Assembly: GCF_002007205.1 (NCBI RefSeq)
Contig: NZ_LAZS01000005.1
Span: 434,001 to 498,000, forward strand
Direction of reading: 5' to 3'
Source: Ensifer adhaerens
GTDB lineage: Bacteria > Pseudomonadota > Alphaproteobacteria > Rhizobiales > Rhizobiaceae
Length of the DNA: 64,000 nt
Part shown: positions 17,333 through 24,744 of the stretch, piece by piece
Numbering within the stretch: position 1 is the first letter of the stretch
How the letters are laid out: each line of letters begins with the position of its first letter
Translations under genes and position numbers: made by a program
The notes under the pieces: model-generated
The model's input: the letters and a program-made list of their open reading frames with translations, nothing else
Database searches by the model: none
What the model was told of the DNA's origin: nothing

Positions 17333-18390
17333 TCCTGAACCATCTCACCAAGCATTTCGGCGGCGGCCGGCCGGCGGTCTCGGACCTGTCGCTGACGGTG
17401 CGGGAAGGCGGTTTCCTGGCGCTGCTCGGGCCGTCGGGCTGCGGCAAGACGACGGTGCTCAGGATGATCGCCGGCTTCGAGCGCCCAAGCGACGGTTCGA
17501 TCGATTTCGGCGAAAGGCGGCTTTCCGATGCCTCTCTGGCGCTGCCGCCGGAGAGGCGCAACATGGCGATGGTATTCCAGTCCTATGCGCTCTGGCCGCA
17601 TATGACGGTCGCCGAAAATGTCGGTTATCCCCTGAAGGTGCGCGGCATTTCGGGGTCGGCGTGGCAGAGAAGCGTCGGCGACGCGCTGGTGCTGGTGAAG
17701 CTCACCGACTATGCCGATCGCCGGCCGGCGGCGCTTTCCGGCGGCCAGCGCCAGCGCGTGGCGCTCGCCCGCTGCCTGGTGACCTGGCCTGATGTGGTGC
17801 TGCTCGACGAGCCGCTTGCCAATCTCGACCAGCACCTGCGCAAGTCGATGGAAGAGACATTCCGCATCTTCCACGAACGCTCGGGCGCGACGATGATCTA
17901 TGTGACCCACGACCAGGCGGAGGCGATGGCGCTTGCGACCGATGTCGCCGTCATGCACGAAGGGCGGCTGATGCAGATGGCGCCACCCGCCGAGATCTAC
18001 GCAAGGCCCGAAGGCGCCGTCGTCGGTGGTCTCATCGGCCGCGGCTCGGTGCTCAGGCTGGCACTGCCGGAGGGCGCGCCACGGGCGCTGGAATGGTCGA
18101 CGCTGCGCGCCACGCTCGGCGGCATCGGTATGGATGGCGCGGGCAGTGGGACGATCCGCGATGTGCCAACGGGCGACGTGCGAATTCGTGACGTGCTCGT
18201 GCGGCCGGAACATGTGCGCCGCGACGGCGAGGGCATGGCGCTTCGCGTCCTCTCCTGCGTCTTCGAGGGCGAGCGTTTTGCCCTGACATTGGCGCTGCCC
18301 GACGGGCAGGCGCTGAAGGCCTATGGCGACAGCGCGATAAGGCCGGGAGAAACGGCACGCTTCGTGGTCAGCCAGGGGTGGCAGCTTTAG
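17320..18390 (+). CDS. ABC transporter ATP-binding protein
   Basis: A 356-residue importer ATPase. Walker A is GPSGCGKTT (about residues 38-46), the Q-loop is VFQSYALWPHMTVAENV, the signature is LSGGQRQR, Walker B is VVLLDEPLANLD and the switch His is in VTHDQAEAM. The C-terminal 120 residues form a TOBE/regulatory domain. It overlaps the permease gene by 13 bases and completes the SBP-permease-ATPase operon. The FbpC/PotA-like sequence is consistent with either metal or small organic anion import. Confidence 0.93.
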   Translation: MAQLILNHLTKHFGGGRPAVSDLSLTVREGGFLALLGPSGCGKTTVLRMIAGFERPSDGSIDFGERRLSDASLALPPERRNMAMVFQSYALWPHMTVAENVGYPLKVRGISGSAWQRSVGDALVLVKLTDYADRRPAALSGGQRQRVALARCLVTWPDVVLLDEPLANLDQHLRKSMEETFRIFHERSGATMIYVTHDQAEAMALATDVAVMHEGRLMQMAPPAEIYARPEGAVVGGLIGRGSVLRLALPEGAPRALEWSTLRATLGGIGMDGAGSGTIRDVPTGDVRIRDVLVRPEHVRRDGEGMALRVLSCVFEGERFALTLALPDGQALKAYGDSAIRPGETARFVVSQGWQL

Positions 18391-18409
18391 GGAAGAAGGT
18401 TGCGCCTTC

Positions 18410-18438
18410 TTGGAAACGCCACTTCCAAATGCTATATC
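18410..18438 (+). promoter_or_regulatory. toxin-antitoxin promoter with overlapping palindromic operator
   Basis: A -35 TTGGAA (18410-18415), 17-base spacer and -10 TATATC (18433-18438). The -35 is also the left arm of the perfect inverted repeat TTGGAA-ACGCCAC-TTCCAA (18410-18428), a likely autoregulatory operator. The predicted transcription start is at or next to the antitoxin ATG (18445), implying a leaderless message. Confidence 0.6.
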
Positions 18439-18444
18439 GTAGGC

Positions 18445-18753
18445 ATGGCTAAGAGTGTCGGAAAAACCACCGGAAAAGTTGCCGTCGGCAGAGATGCCGC
18501 GACGGGGCGTCTTCTCGTCGGAGAGAAAGTCAAGCATTCGCACGTGGTGGTCGAACGTCAAGGTAGAACTGCTTCCGGCGAAACAGAGAAGCCACCGAAG
18601 AGCACTCCTTACCTGCGACCGCAAACGGTTGTCGTCAAACAGGACCAACCGGCTGTGGCCGCCAGCGCTGATGAAACCTACGAAGTCTCGATGAAGGCGG
18701 CGGAGGATGTATTCGCGCGCTTTGATTGGACGCTCTCCGAACTTGCCAAATGA
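18445..18753 (+). CDS. putative antitoxin partner of Doc toxin (non-Phd)
   Basis: A 102-residue basic, low-complexity N-terminal protein (MAKSVGKTTGKVAVGRDAATG) with a more acidic C-terminal helix-like region (residues about 76-102, DETYEVSMKAAEDVFARFDWTLSELAK). Its stop overlaps the Doc start (ATGA), the usual TA coupling. It does not show a Phd/YefM domain, so its antitoxin role is inferred from position. In Phd-Doc the antitoxin C-terminal segment folds into the toxin; the C-terminal stretch here could do the same, while the N-terminal part may bind the palindrome in the promoter. Confidence 0.7.
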   Translation: MAKSVGKTTGKVAVGRDAATGRLLVGEKVKHSHVVVERQGRTASGETEKPPKSTPYLRPQTVVVKQDQPAVAASADETYEVSMKAAEDVFARFDWTLSELAK

Positions 18754-19136
18754 AGCCAATATCCTTCGATGCTTTGGTGCAGGCACACGACCTGACCATC
18801 AAGCGGCATGGAGGATTGCCCGGCATCCGGGATGAAGGCGCAATTCGCGGCGCGATTGACCGCCCTGTCAACATTGCCCTCTATGAAGATAACGTCACGG
18901 CCGGCAGGCTGGCGGCCGCGGTATGCGTTGGTGTCGCGAAAGCGCACGGCTTTACCGACGGCAACAAGCGCGCTGCGCTCTTCGCGCTTGCGATGCAGTT
19001 GCGAATCCTGGGCTATACGCTCGATGCCAGCCAGAAGGATACACGTGACGCCATCTGGTCCGTCGCCGATGGCCAGATGGGGGAGGTGGAGCTTGCCGAT
19101 TGGGTGAATGCGCATCTCCTGCCAGCCGGCGACTGA
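18750..19136 (+). CDS. doc: Doc-family (Fic fold) toxin
   Basis: A 128-residue death-on-curing family protein. The Fic/Doc active-site loop HGFTDGNKR is at residues 66-74; the Gly-Asn-Lys-Arg form is typical of Doc kinases that phosphorylate EF-Tu rather than AMPylating Fic proteins, which carry GNGR. Other Doc hallmarks are the N-terminal ISFDALVQAHDLTIKRHGGLPGIRDEGAI and the helix VCVGVAKA before the loop. ATG 18750 overlaps the antitoxin stop by four bases. Expected activity is growth arrest by blocking translation, neutralised by the upstream protein. Confidence 0.92.
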   Translation: MKPISFDALVQAHDLTIKRHGGLPGIRDEGAIRGAIDRPVNIALYEDNVTAGRLAAAVCVGVAKAHGFTDGNKRAALFALAMQLRILGYTLDASQKDTRDAIWSVADGQMGEVELADWVNAHLLPAGD

Positions 19137-19154
19137 CCATTGAGCTAATGCGCT

Positions 19155-19451
19155 TCAATCGCAGTCTGGCTTGTCGAGTTCGACCTCGAACTGGCGCGGG
19201 CCGACCATGCCGGGTTTCGACGGCAGGCCGACGATCCTTGCGATGACGGTGCACGTGCCGGCCACGACCGCATAGCGGTCGCGGCCCTGGCTGATGACCT
19301 TGTCGATCGGGTGCTTGGGAACGGCGACGGCGACCGCATTGATGACGGCGTTCAGTTCGCGGGCGCGCTGATAGTTCGGCGCAAGGGCTGCTGCGGCCTG
19401 ATCGGCGGCAAGCAAGAGGGCGAGGCACAAGGCGGCAGATCGGGCGAACAT
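19155..19451 (-). CDS. small exported hypothetical protein
   Basis: A 98-residue protein starting MFARSAALCLALLLAADQAAAAL, a signal peptide with probable cleavage near residue 22. The frame extends ten codons upstream, but the Met at 19451 gives the better signal sequence. The mature part is mixed, with one Cys pair (GTCTV and the terminal PDCD) that could be disulfide-linked. No family recognised. It converges on the doc gene with only 18 bases between the stops. Confidence 0.65.
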   Translation of the reverse strand: MFARSAALCLALLLAADQAAAALAPNYQRARELNAVINAVAVAVPKHPIDKVISQGRDRYAVVAGTCTVIARIVGLPSKPGMVGPRQFEVELDKPDCD

Positions 19452-19601
19452 GGCGAACTCCTGTTTGGAAGAGGCAAGCATGATCGCCCGGCAGATTCAA
19501 GGACAGCGATCGGCGGGCCCCCGATGGGAACGGTTCGTTGACAGTGGACGATCCGAAGGCGATCCTCGGCCAGCTTCGCCTCCAGCCCCTCGAACGGTCC
19601 G

Positions 19602-20399
19602 ATGACATCCGAAACGTCGATACAGGAAACGCCGCTTGCGGGCGGGAACGTCAATGCCGGCGTCGTGCGCGTCGGCGATACGGTGCGCCGCGCCACGCGC
19701 CCTGAGAGCGCGAGCGTTCACCGGCTGCTCCTTAATCTCGAGGCAAAGGGCTTTGCGGGATCGCCGCGGTTCCTGGGCCTCGACGGCCAGGGACGAGAGA
19801 TGCTGAGCTTTATTGAAGGCGATGCCGGTGTGTCTCCCGGCATCTGGCTTTGCGAAGATGCGCTGATTGCCGCTGTGCGGCTGCTTCGCGCCTATCATGA
19901 CGCGACGGCCGAATTCGACTTCGGCGCGGCGGATCGCTGGGCCTTCCGATATCCGGATCGGCGTCGATGGGAGGTCATCTGCCACAATGATTTTGCGCCG
20001 TACAATCTGATATTCCGCCACGGCGCGCCGGTGGGGATCATCGACTTCGATCTCGCCGGGCCCGGGCCGCGGTTGCGCGACCTTGCCTATCTCGCCTATT
20101 GGACCGTGCCGCTTTCCTTCCATTCCGATGAATTGAAGGCAGCGGCGCTGGCGGATCTCGATGATGGCAGCCGGCGGCTGAAACGGCTGTGCGCGACCTA
20201 CGGTCTTGCCTGCGACGACGCCTTGCTTGCGATGGTCGCCGATGTGCTCGGGCATATGGGCGACGAGGCGGCGATGCTGGCAATGATCGGCGCGGCCGCG
20301 ACCGAGCGCCTGAAACGGGACGGGCATCTCGACCATTGGCAGCGGGAACTGCGCGCCTTCGAGCGCCATAGGACGCTATTGTCCCGAAACCTTGCCTGA
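19602..20399 (+). CDS. aminoglycoside phosphotransferase-fold kinase
   Basis: A 265-residue APH/ChoK-like protein. The catalytic loop is HNDFAPYNLIF (Brenner motif HxDxxxxN) at about residues 128-138, followed by the DFD metal site in IIDFDLAGPGPRLRDLAYL. The N-terminal lobe is short, starting with GGNVNAGVVRVGDTVRR, so the Gly-rich loop is compact. Such kinases phosphorylate small hydroxyl metabolites or antibiotics; no resistance role can be deduced from sequence. It faces away from the small exported protein gene. Confidence 0.8.
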   Translation: MTSETSIQETPLAGGNVNAGVVRVGDTVRRATRPESASVHRLLLNLEAKGFAGSPRFLGLDGQGREMLSFIEGDAGVSPGIWLCEDALIAAVRLLRAYHDATAEFDFGAADRWAFRYPDRRRWEVICHNDFAPYNLIFRHGAPVGIIDFDLAGPGPRLRDLAYLAYWTVPLSFHSDELKAAALADLDDGSRRLKRLCATYGLACDDALLAMVADVLGHMGDEAAMLAMIGAAATERLKRDGHLDHWQRELRAFERHRTLLSRNLA

Positions 20400-20567
20400 C
20401 GATCGGCGAAGCGGCGGGGCAAGCCGATAGCGCTCGAGAAAAAGAATTGTCGCCAGCTTAAATAAACCATTGAGTTAAATGAAACTGGTTGCTATAAACA
20501 ACCGGTGTTCCGCTTTTATGCGGTTGAGGAGGAACGAGGCGAAGCGCCTCAGCGACAGGAGGATCAG

Positions 20568-21176
20568 ATGAAGCTCTATCAGGGCATGGGCCCGAATTCG
20601 TATCGCGTGCGCATCTTCATGGCGGAGAAAGGCATTTCGCTGCCGATGGTGGATGTCGATTTCGCCAAGGGCGAACACAGGGCGCCGGCGTTCCTGGCGG
20701 TCAACTCGCTCGGCCAGATCCCGGTTCTGGAGCTCGACGACGGTACGATCATTACCGAGAGCGTCGCGATCTGCCGCTACCTCGAAGAGACGAAGCGCGA
20801 GCCGCAGCTCTTTGGCCACGATGCCGTCAGCCGCGCCAAGGTGGAGATGTGGAACCGGCGCGCCGAACTGGTGATCCTCGGCACCGTCGGCAATGTGGCG
20901 CTGCATTCGGACGCCTTCTTCGCCGAGCGGCTGACGCAGTTTCCGGCCTTTGCCGAGACCGAGCGGGTGGCGGTGCCGAAGAAATGGGGCTGGCTCGACG
21001 ATGAGCTTTCCGATGGCCGGCCGTATCTTGCCGGCGACGAATTCTCGATCGCCGACATTACTGCCGGCGTCACCGCCTGGCTCTGCGACGTCTTCGGCAT
21101 GGAGATCCCGACTTCGGCGAAGAATGTCCAGCGCTGGCTGGAGCGGGTGCGCGCGCGGCCGAGTTTTGAGGCATAG
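20568..21176 (+). CDS. glutathione S-transferase family protein
   Basis: A 202-residue GST starting at 20568 after a strong AGGAGG. It begins MKLYQGMGPNSYRVRIFMAEKGI, with the Ser-Tyr-Arg segment at the glutathione thiol site. It carries the cis-Pro motif NSLGQIPVLELDDG and the Glu-Ser motif in ITESVAICRYLEE that binds the gamma-glutamyl group. The C-terminal N-capping box FSIADITAGV is present. The intact G-site suggests a catalytic theta/zeta-like cytosolic GST; the substrate is unknown. A MITE-like repeat follows it. Confidence 0.9.
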   Translation: MKLYQGMGPNSYRVRIFMAEKGISLPMVDVDFAKGEHRAPAFLAVNSLGQIPVLELDDGTIITESVAICRYLEETKREPQLFGHDAVSRAKVEMWNRRAELVILGTVGNVALHSDAFFAERLTQFPAFAETERVAVPKKWGWLDDELSDGRPYLAGDEFSIADITAGVTAWLCDVFGMEIPTSAKNVQRWLERVRARPSFEA

Positions 21177-21227
21177 GGAGCAGCAAGGGCAGGGGCGGTT
21201 TCGCGCTGTCTTTGGATGGCGAGATCG

Positions 21228-21412
21228 GCCCCTCATCCGGCCTGCCGGCCACCTTCTCCCCGTGCCACGGGGAGAAGGAGAGTCGTGGCGGCCGCTCGCT
21301 CCACCTTAGCCGTCCCGGTCGCGGTCTCTTCGCAAAAAGGCGGCAAGTCGTGACGTGGCCATGGCGCTCGTCCCCTCTCCCCGCGTGCGGGGAGAGGGTT
21401 AGGGTGAGGGGC
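21228..21412. repeat. MITE-like element with GCCCCTCA termini
   Basis: A 185-bp stretch bounded by GCCCCTCA at the left and TGAGGGGC at the right. Inside are two hairpins, CTCCCCG-TGCC-CGGGGAG and CTCCCCGC-GT-GCGGGGAG. It shares termini and internal hairpins with the two elements at 27.1-27.7 kb. No open frame is present, so it would be non-autonomous. Confidence 0.65.
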
Positions 21413-21648
21413 GGCGCTGGTACTCAACATCAGCGCAAATCGTTGATATAACAACAAATTCTTTCGGTCCGACCGAGGCAGGTCGAGCCCGAAGACACCA
21501 CCGAAAGGCCCCGCTAAAATTCATATGTGGATAGCGCCTGCGTCCTTTTTGCTTGCCTTCTCCATGGCTTTTTTCAATTCCTAAAATACAAGCTGCCCGA
21601 TTCGCCCGCCGCTTACGCCTGCTGGCGTTGGCTCTAGGAGACAAAGCC

Positions 21649-22689
21649 ATGACCGATTTCAAGAAGCCCACGATCACCGAAATGCGCCCGAAGATCACCG
21701 TGATCGGTGTCGGCGGCGGCGGCGGCAACGCCATCAACAACATGATCAACGAAGGGCTTCAGGGCGTCGATTTCGTGGTGGCCAACACCGATGCGCAGGC
21801 GCTTGCGATGTCGAAGTCGTCGCGCATCATCCAGCTCGGCGCGGCGGTGACCGAAGGCCTCGGCGCCGGTTCGCTGCCGGATGTCGGCAGGGCGGCGGCG
21901 GAAGAATCGATCGACGAGATCATGGATCACCTCGGCGGCACGCATATGTGCTTCGTCACCGCCGGCATGGGCGGCGGCACGGGCACGGGTGCGGCACCGG
22001 TGATCGCGGAAGCGGCACGCAAGGCCGGTATCCTCACGGTCGGCGTCGTCACCAAGCCCTTCAGCTTCGAAGGCAAGCGCCGCATGGAAACCGCCGAGCA
22101 GGGCATCGAGCGGCTGCGCGAGGCGGCCGACACCGTCATCGTCATCCCCAACCAGAACCTCTTCCGCATCGCCGATGCCAAGACCACCTTTGCCGATGCC
22201 TTCGTGATTGCCGACCGGGTGCTCTATTCGGGCGTCGGCTGCATCACCGACCTGATCGTCAAGGAAGGCCTGATCAACCTCGACTTCGCCGACGTGAAAT
22301 CGGTGATGAAGGGCATGGGCCGGGCGATGATGGGCACCGGCGAGGCGACCGGCGAGGGCCGGGCGCTCAAGGCCGCGGAAGCGGCGATCGCCAACCCGCT
22401 GCTCGACGAAGTGTCGATGCGCGGCGCCCGCGGCGTGCTGATCTCGATTTCCGGCGGCATGGACATGACGCTGTTCGAAGTGGACGAAGCCGCGACCCGC
22501 ATCCGCGAAGAGGTCTATGACGAGGCCGACATCGTCGTCGGCTCGATCTTCGACCGCTCGCTCGACGGTACGTTCCGCGTCTCCGTCGTCGCGACCGGCC
22601 TCGACGGCGCGCGCTCAGCCGCCAACCCGGCCGGTGCCGCCGCCGGCCAGGCCGCGCCTGCACCTGCACCGATCCGTACGCTGCAATAA
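21649..22689 (+). CDS. ftsZ: short cell-division protein FtsZ paralogue (FtsZ2 type)
   Basis: A 346-residue tubulin-like GTPase. It has the nucleotide-binding start [20 protein letters not shown], the tubulin signature [10 protein letters not shown] at about residues 106-115, and the catalytic T7 loop [11 protein letters not shown]. Start at 21649 follows AGGAGA. The protein ends about 15 residues after the GTPase core (Ala/Pro-rich [15 protein letters not shown]) and lacks the long linker and conserved C-terminal tail by which FtsZ binds FtsA and ZipA-like partners. This matches the second, truncated FtsZ known in Sinorhizobium and relatives, whose main FtsZ is encoded in the dcw cluster; no ftsA or ftsQ is nearby here. 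A strong terminator follows. Confidence 0.93.
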   Translation: MTDFKKPTITEMRPKITVIGVGGGGGNAINNMINEGLQGVDFVVANTDAQALAMSKSSRIIQLGAAVTEGLGAGSLPDVGRAAAEESIDEIMDHLGGTHMCFVTAGMGGGTGTGAAPVIAEAARKAGILTVGVVTKPFSFEGKRRMETAEQGIERLREAADTVIVIPNQNLFRIADAKTTFADAFVIADRVLYSGVGCITDLIVKEGLINLDFADVKSVMKGMGRAMMGTGEATGEGRALKAAEAAIANPLLDEVSMRGARGVLISISGGMDMTLFEVDEAATRIREEVYDEADIVVGSIFDRSLDGTFRVSVVATGLDGARSAANPAGAAAGQAAPAPAPIRTLQ

Positions 22690-22730
22690 CACTGCGATCC
22701 ACCTGCGGGTGGAGACACTGCACGCATCAG

Positions 22731-22764
22731 ACGCCGTGCGTTCATCCGGACGCACGGCGTTTTG
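22731..22764 (+). terminator. intrinsic terminator of ftsZ2
   Basis: An 11-bp perfect stem ACGCCGTGCGT/ACGCACGGCGT (22731-22741 and 22750-22760) with an 8-base loop, running into TTTG. It lies 42 bases after the ftsZ stop. The arm sequence also occurs near 23585, suggesting a repeated cassette. Confidence 0.75.
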
Positions 22765-22824
22765 TTGCTGCAGTTTTGGGCCTTCGGTCCGTTGCTGAAG
22801 GTCCGAAGAGCGGCGCCGAAGGTG

Positions 22825-23217
22825 TCACTCGCCGCGCGGCAGGCGTGGTTTCCGGCGTTCGGCTTCTTCGATCACCGAGAGTGGAAGGGCACCGGACATC
22901 GAGCGGTTGAACTCGGCGAAGGTCAGCCTGCCGTCGATGATCACGTCGAAATAGCGCCGGCAGAGGTGTTCCGCCATTTCGTCTCGACGAGCATAGGGCG
23001 TTCCCTCAAGTGGGGTGTCCTTGAGTTCGGCCGCCGATTCCGGCACGCATGCCTCCATATATTCTCGCCGGGCGCCCGGGCGCTTGCGCAGTGCGGAAAT
23101 ACCCCACTCGTACTTGGAATAGCTCATGGATTGCTCGGTTCGCGGCGCGAACAGGACGATGGCGATTGCGCACAAGAGGGCGGCAAGCATGCCGCCGGCG
23201 ACGAGACGGAGGTTCAT
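22825..23217 (-). CDS. hypothetical membrane-anchored protein
   Basis: A 130-residue protein with an N-terminal hydrophobic helix (MNLRLVAGGMLAALLCAIAIVLFAP, residues 5-25) that may be an anchor or uncleaved signal. The rest is polar, with Cys in EACVPE and EHLCRRYF. A stretch FDVIIDGRLTFAEFNRSMSG near residues 90-110 looks like a helix-loop-helix. No known family. It converges on the ftsZ terminator. Confidence 0.55.
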   Translation of the reverse strand: MNLRLVAGGMLAALLCAIAIVLFAPRTEQSMSYSKYEWGISALRKRPGARREYMEACVPESAAELKDTPLEGTPYARRDEMAEHLCRRYFDVIIDGRLTFAEFNRSMSGALPLSVIEEAERRKPRLPRGE

Positions 23218-24063
23218 TTATCCAATCGTATAAATTGTTGTCCCGGCCTATGCGATACAACTTTAGGGATTGGCAAGATGCGCGTCCTCGCTTCGGCCGG
23301 TTTCACGAAATGTTCCTCCCCCATTTGGGGGAGGAGGTTAGAGAAAAACCGCTTTCGTGCTCGGAGCGTTCTCCGATCGTTCGTCGTCTATTAGAGGTTG
23401 CGAAATTGGTCGCTACCAATTTTGCCTCCGATCGGGCGGGTAGGTTCGGACCGGGAAGCGGAAGGTGCCGGTTCCGTTCTTGACGAGCGGTGTCCGGTTG
23501 CGGGCACCCGGCTTGATGCGGGAACGCTCGACGCGGAAAGATGCCGTATAAACAAGCTTTTAGAGGGCTCCTCGTGCCTCCATCCGGACGCACGGCGTAC
23601 CAGAGGCTTGCGGCCTGAAACAGGCTGGGTGGAGATCACGATGAATGCGGTGATCAACGGCAGGAAACGGAGTATGCCGCTGTCGACCGCTGTGGTCTCC
23701 TTCGGGTCGACAGGATAGTATCAGAAGTTGTCGTTGTTCGTGCTGTCATGCTCCGTTTGCGTGTCTCGTTCCGGGCGGGGGGCGAAGGAGGGGCAAACGG
23801 CAGACGTCGACTGCGCGTCGGTCGGCAAAATGACGATCCATCGCACCCGATTTGGGCGGCGATCTCGGCCCATCCAGCCGTCCCGACGAAAGAGCGAAAC
23901 GGGGCGGCGCGAGCGAACAGGGCAGCGGAGGGCAAGGCGCCCCTATCGGCTCGGTCTGGAAGCCGTGGTGCACTTCGCCGGTGAACCGTCGAGGACATGA
24001 CGTAGATTGATGCAGGTGGTGGAAATCCTGTCTTAGAATGCAGGACCGACGGTGGTGGTGGTC
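23218..24063. other. gene-poor intergenic region with hairpins and one decayed small gene
   Basis: About 850 bp with no convincing intact gene. It holds a CCTCCCC/GGGGAGG palindrome at 23312-23331 and a decayed copy of a small membrane peptide gene on the minus strand (23640-23745, listed separately). The remaining open frames in both strands are Arg/Pro-rich, characteristic of non-coding GC-rich sequence. Confidence 0.5.
23640..23745 (-). pseudogene. decayed paralogue of the 43-residue membrane peptide
   Basis: Reading the minus strand from about 23741 gives TNNDNF-stop-YYPVDPKETT followed by AVDSGILRFLPLITAFIVIS. The intact gene at 24476-24607 reads NDDHLWYCLVGTKDTNTG and then MLRFLVAVAAFIVLF. 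The Trp codon has become TGA (complement of 23721-23723) and the start Met position is ACG. The spacing and hydrophobic tail are preserved, so this is a broken relative 0.9 kb from the intact one. Confidence 0.6.
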
Positions 24064-24186
24064 TTAGAGCGCGGCCAGCTGTTCGGCGGTCGCGACGATT
24101 TGCGTATTGCCGAGCGAATGGTCAGCGTATTTGAACACCAGGATGCTCATGACCGAGGCGACGAGGGCGACCAGGATGATGCGCAT
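24064..24186 (-). CDS. 40-residue membrane peptide
   Basis: A short gene coding for MRIILVALVASVMSILVFKYADHS plus a polar tail. One transmembrane helix spans residues 3-18. AAGG lies four to seven bases before the start on the minus strand. The size and structure suggest a small membrane protein; function unknown. The upstream in-frame extension is low quality. Confidence 0.45.
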   Translation of the reverse strand: MRIILVALVASVMSILVFKYADHSLGNTQIVATAEQLAAL

Positions 24187-24475
24187 GGGCCTTGCTCCGA
24201 CTTCCTTCTTGCCTGGCTTCATCCTTCGTTGCGCCAGGCGTTGATCGATCCGGAAATCCGATGCTTCCCGGTGAAAGGCCTCTGGCCTTTCGTTAGCCCG
24301 TTCTAGCAAATGCGAAGGGGCGGCTCTTGTTCCCGCGGGGACAGCGGGCAGCCGCCGGTGGCCCGCCACCGGCGGCCGGCCGGCGAGGGCTAAGTCCAGG
24401 GATGGTTATGGTCGCGGTGAGACCGGCGCCCCCCGTGAATGGCCGCGTTGACGGCCCCAGGCCGATCGCCCGGAT

Positions 24476-24607
24476 CTAAGGGCTCAGGAGCGAGAAGAGG
24501 CTGCCAAACAGCACGATGAAGGCCGCGACGGCGACGAGAAACCGAAGCATGCCGGTGTTGGTGTCCTTGGTGCCGACGAGACAGTACCAGAGATGGTCGT
24601 CGTTCAT
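24476..24607 (-). CDS. 43-residue membrane peptide
   Basis: A short gene coding for MNDDHLWYCLVGTKDTNTGM followed by a single hydrophobic helix (residues 21-40). A decayed copy at 23640-23745 preserves the NDx-W-Y-V-K-x-T pattern and the helix, which supports this being a genuine family of small proteins. Function unknown; probably inner membrane. Confidence 0.55.
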   Translation of the reverse strand: MNDDHLWYCLVGTKDTNTGMLRFLVAVAAFIVLFGSLFSLLSP

Positions 24608-24744
24608 TTTCGATACTCCGTTCGCGGTGCCAAGTTCGCAGCAGCAGAGGAAAAAGTCAGCCCTTACGTGGTTGCTCAGCGGTAAGGCGGCGAGCCGTCG
24701 GCACTCGCGCGCCACCAGGGGATCACTACGCGGTGCAGCGTGGT

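Noticed and set aside
24351-24376. 12-bp perfect inverted repeat GCCGCCGGTGGC/GCCACCGGCGGC as a terminator
   Set aside because: No T-run on either strand and a 2-base loop; kept only as an unexplained GC-rich palindrome.
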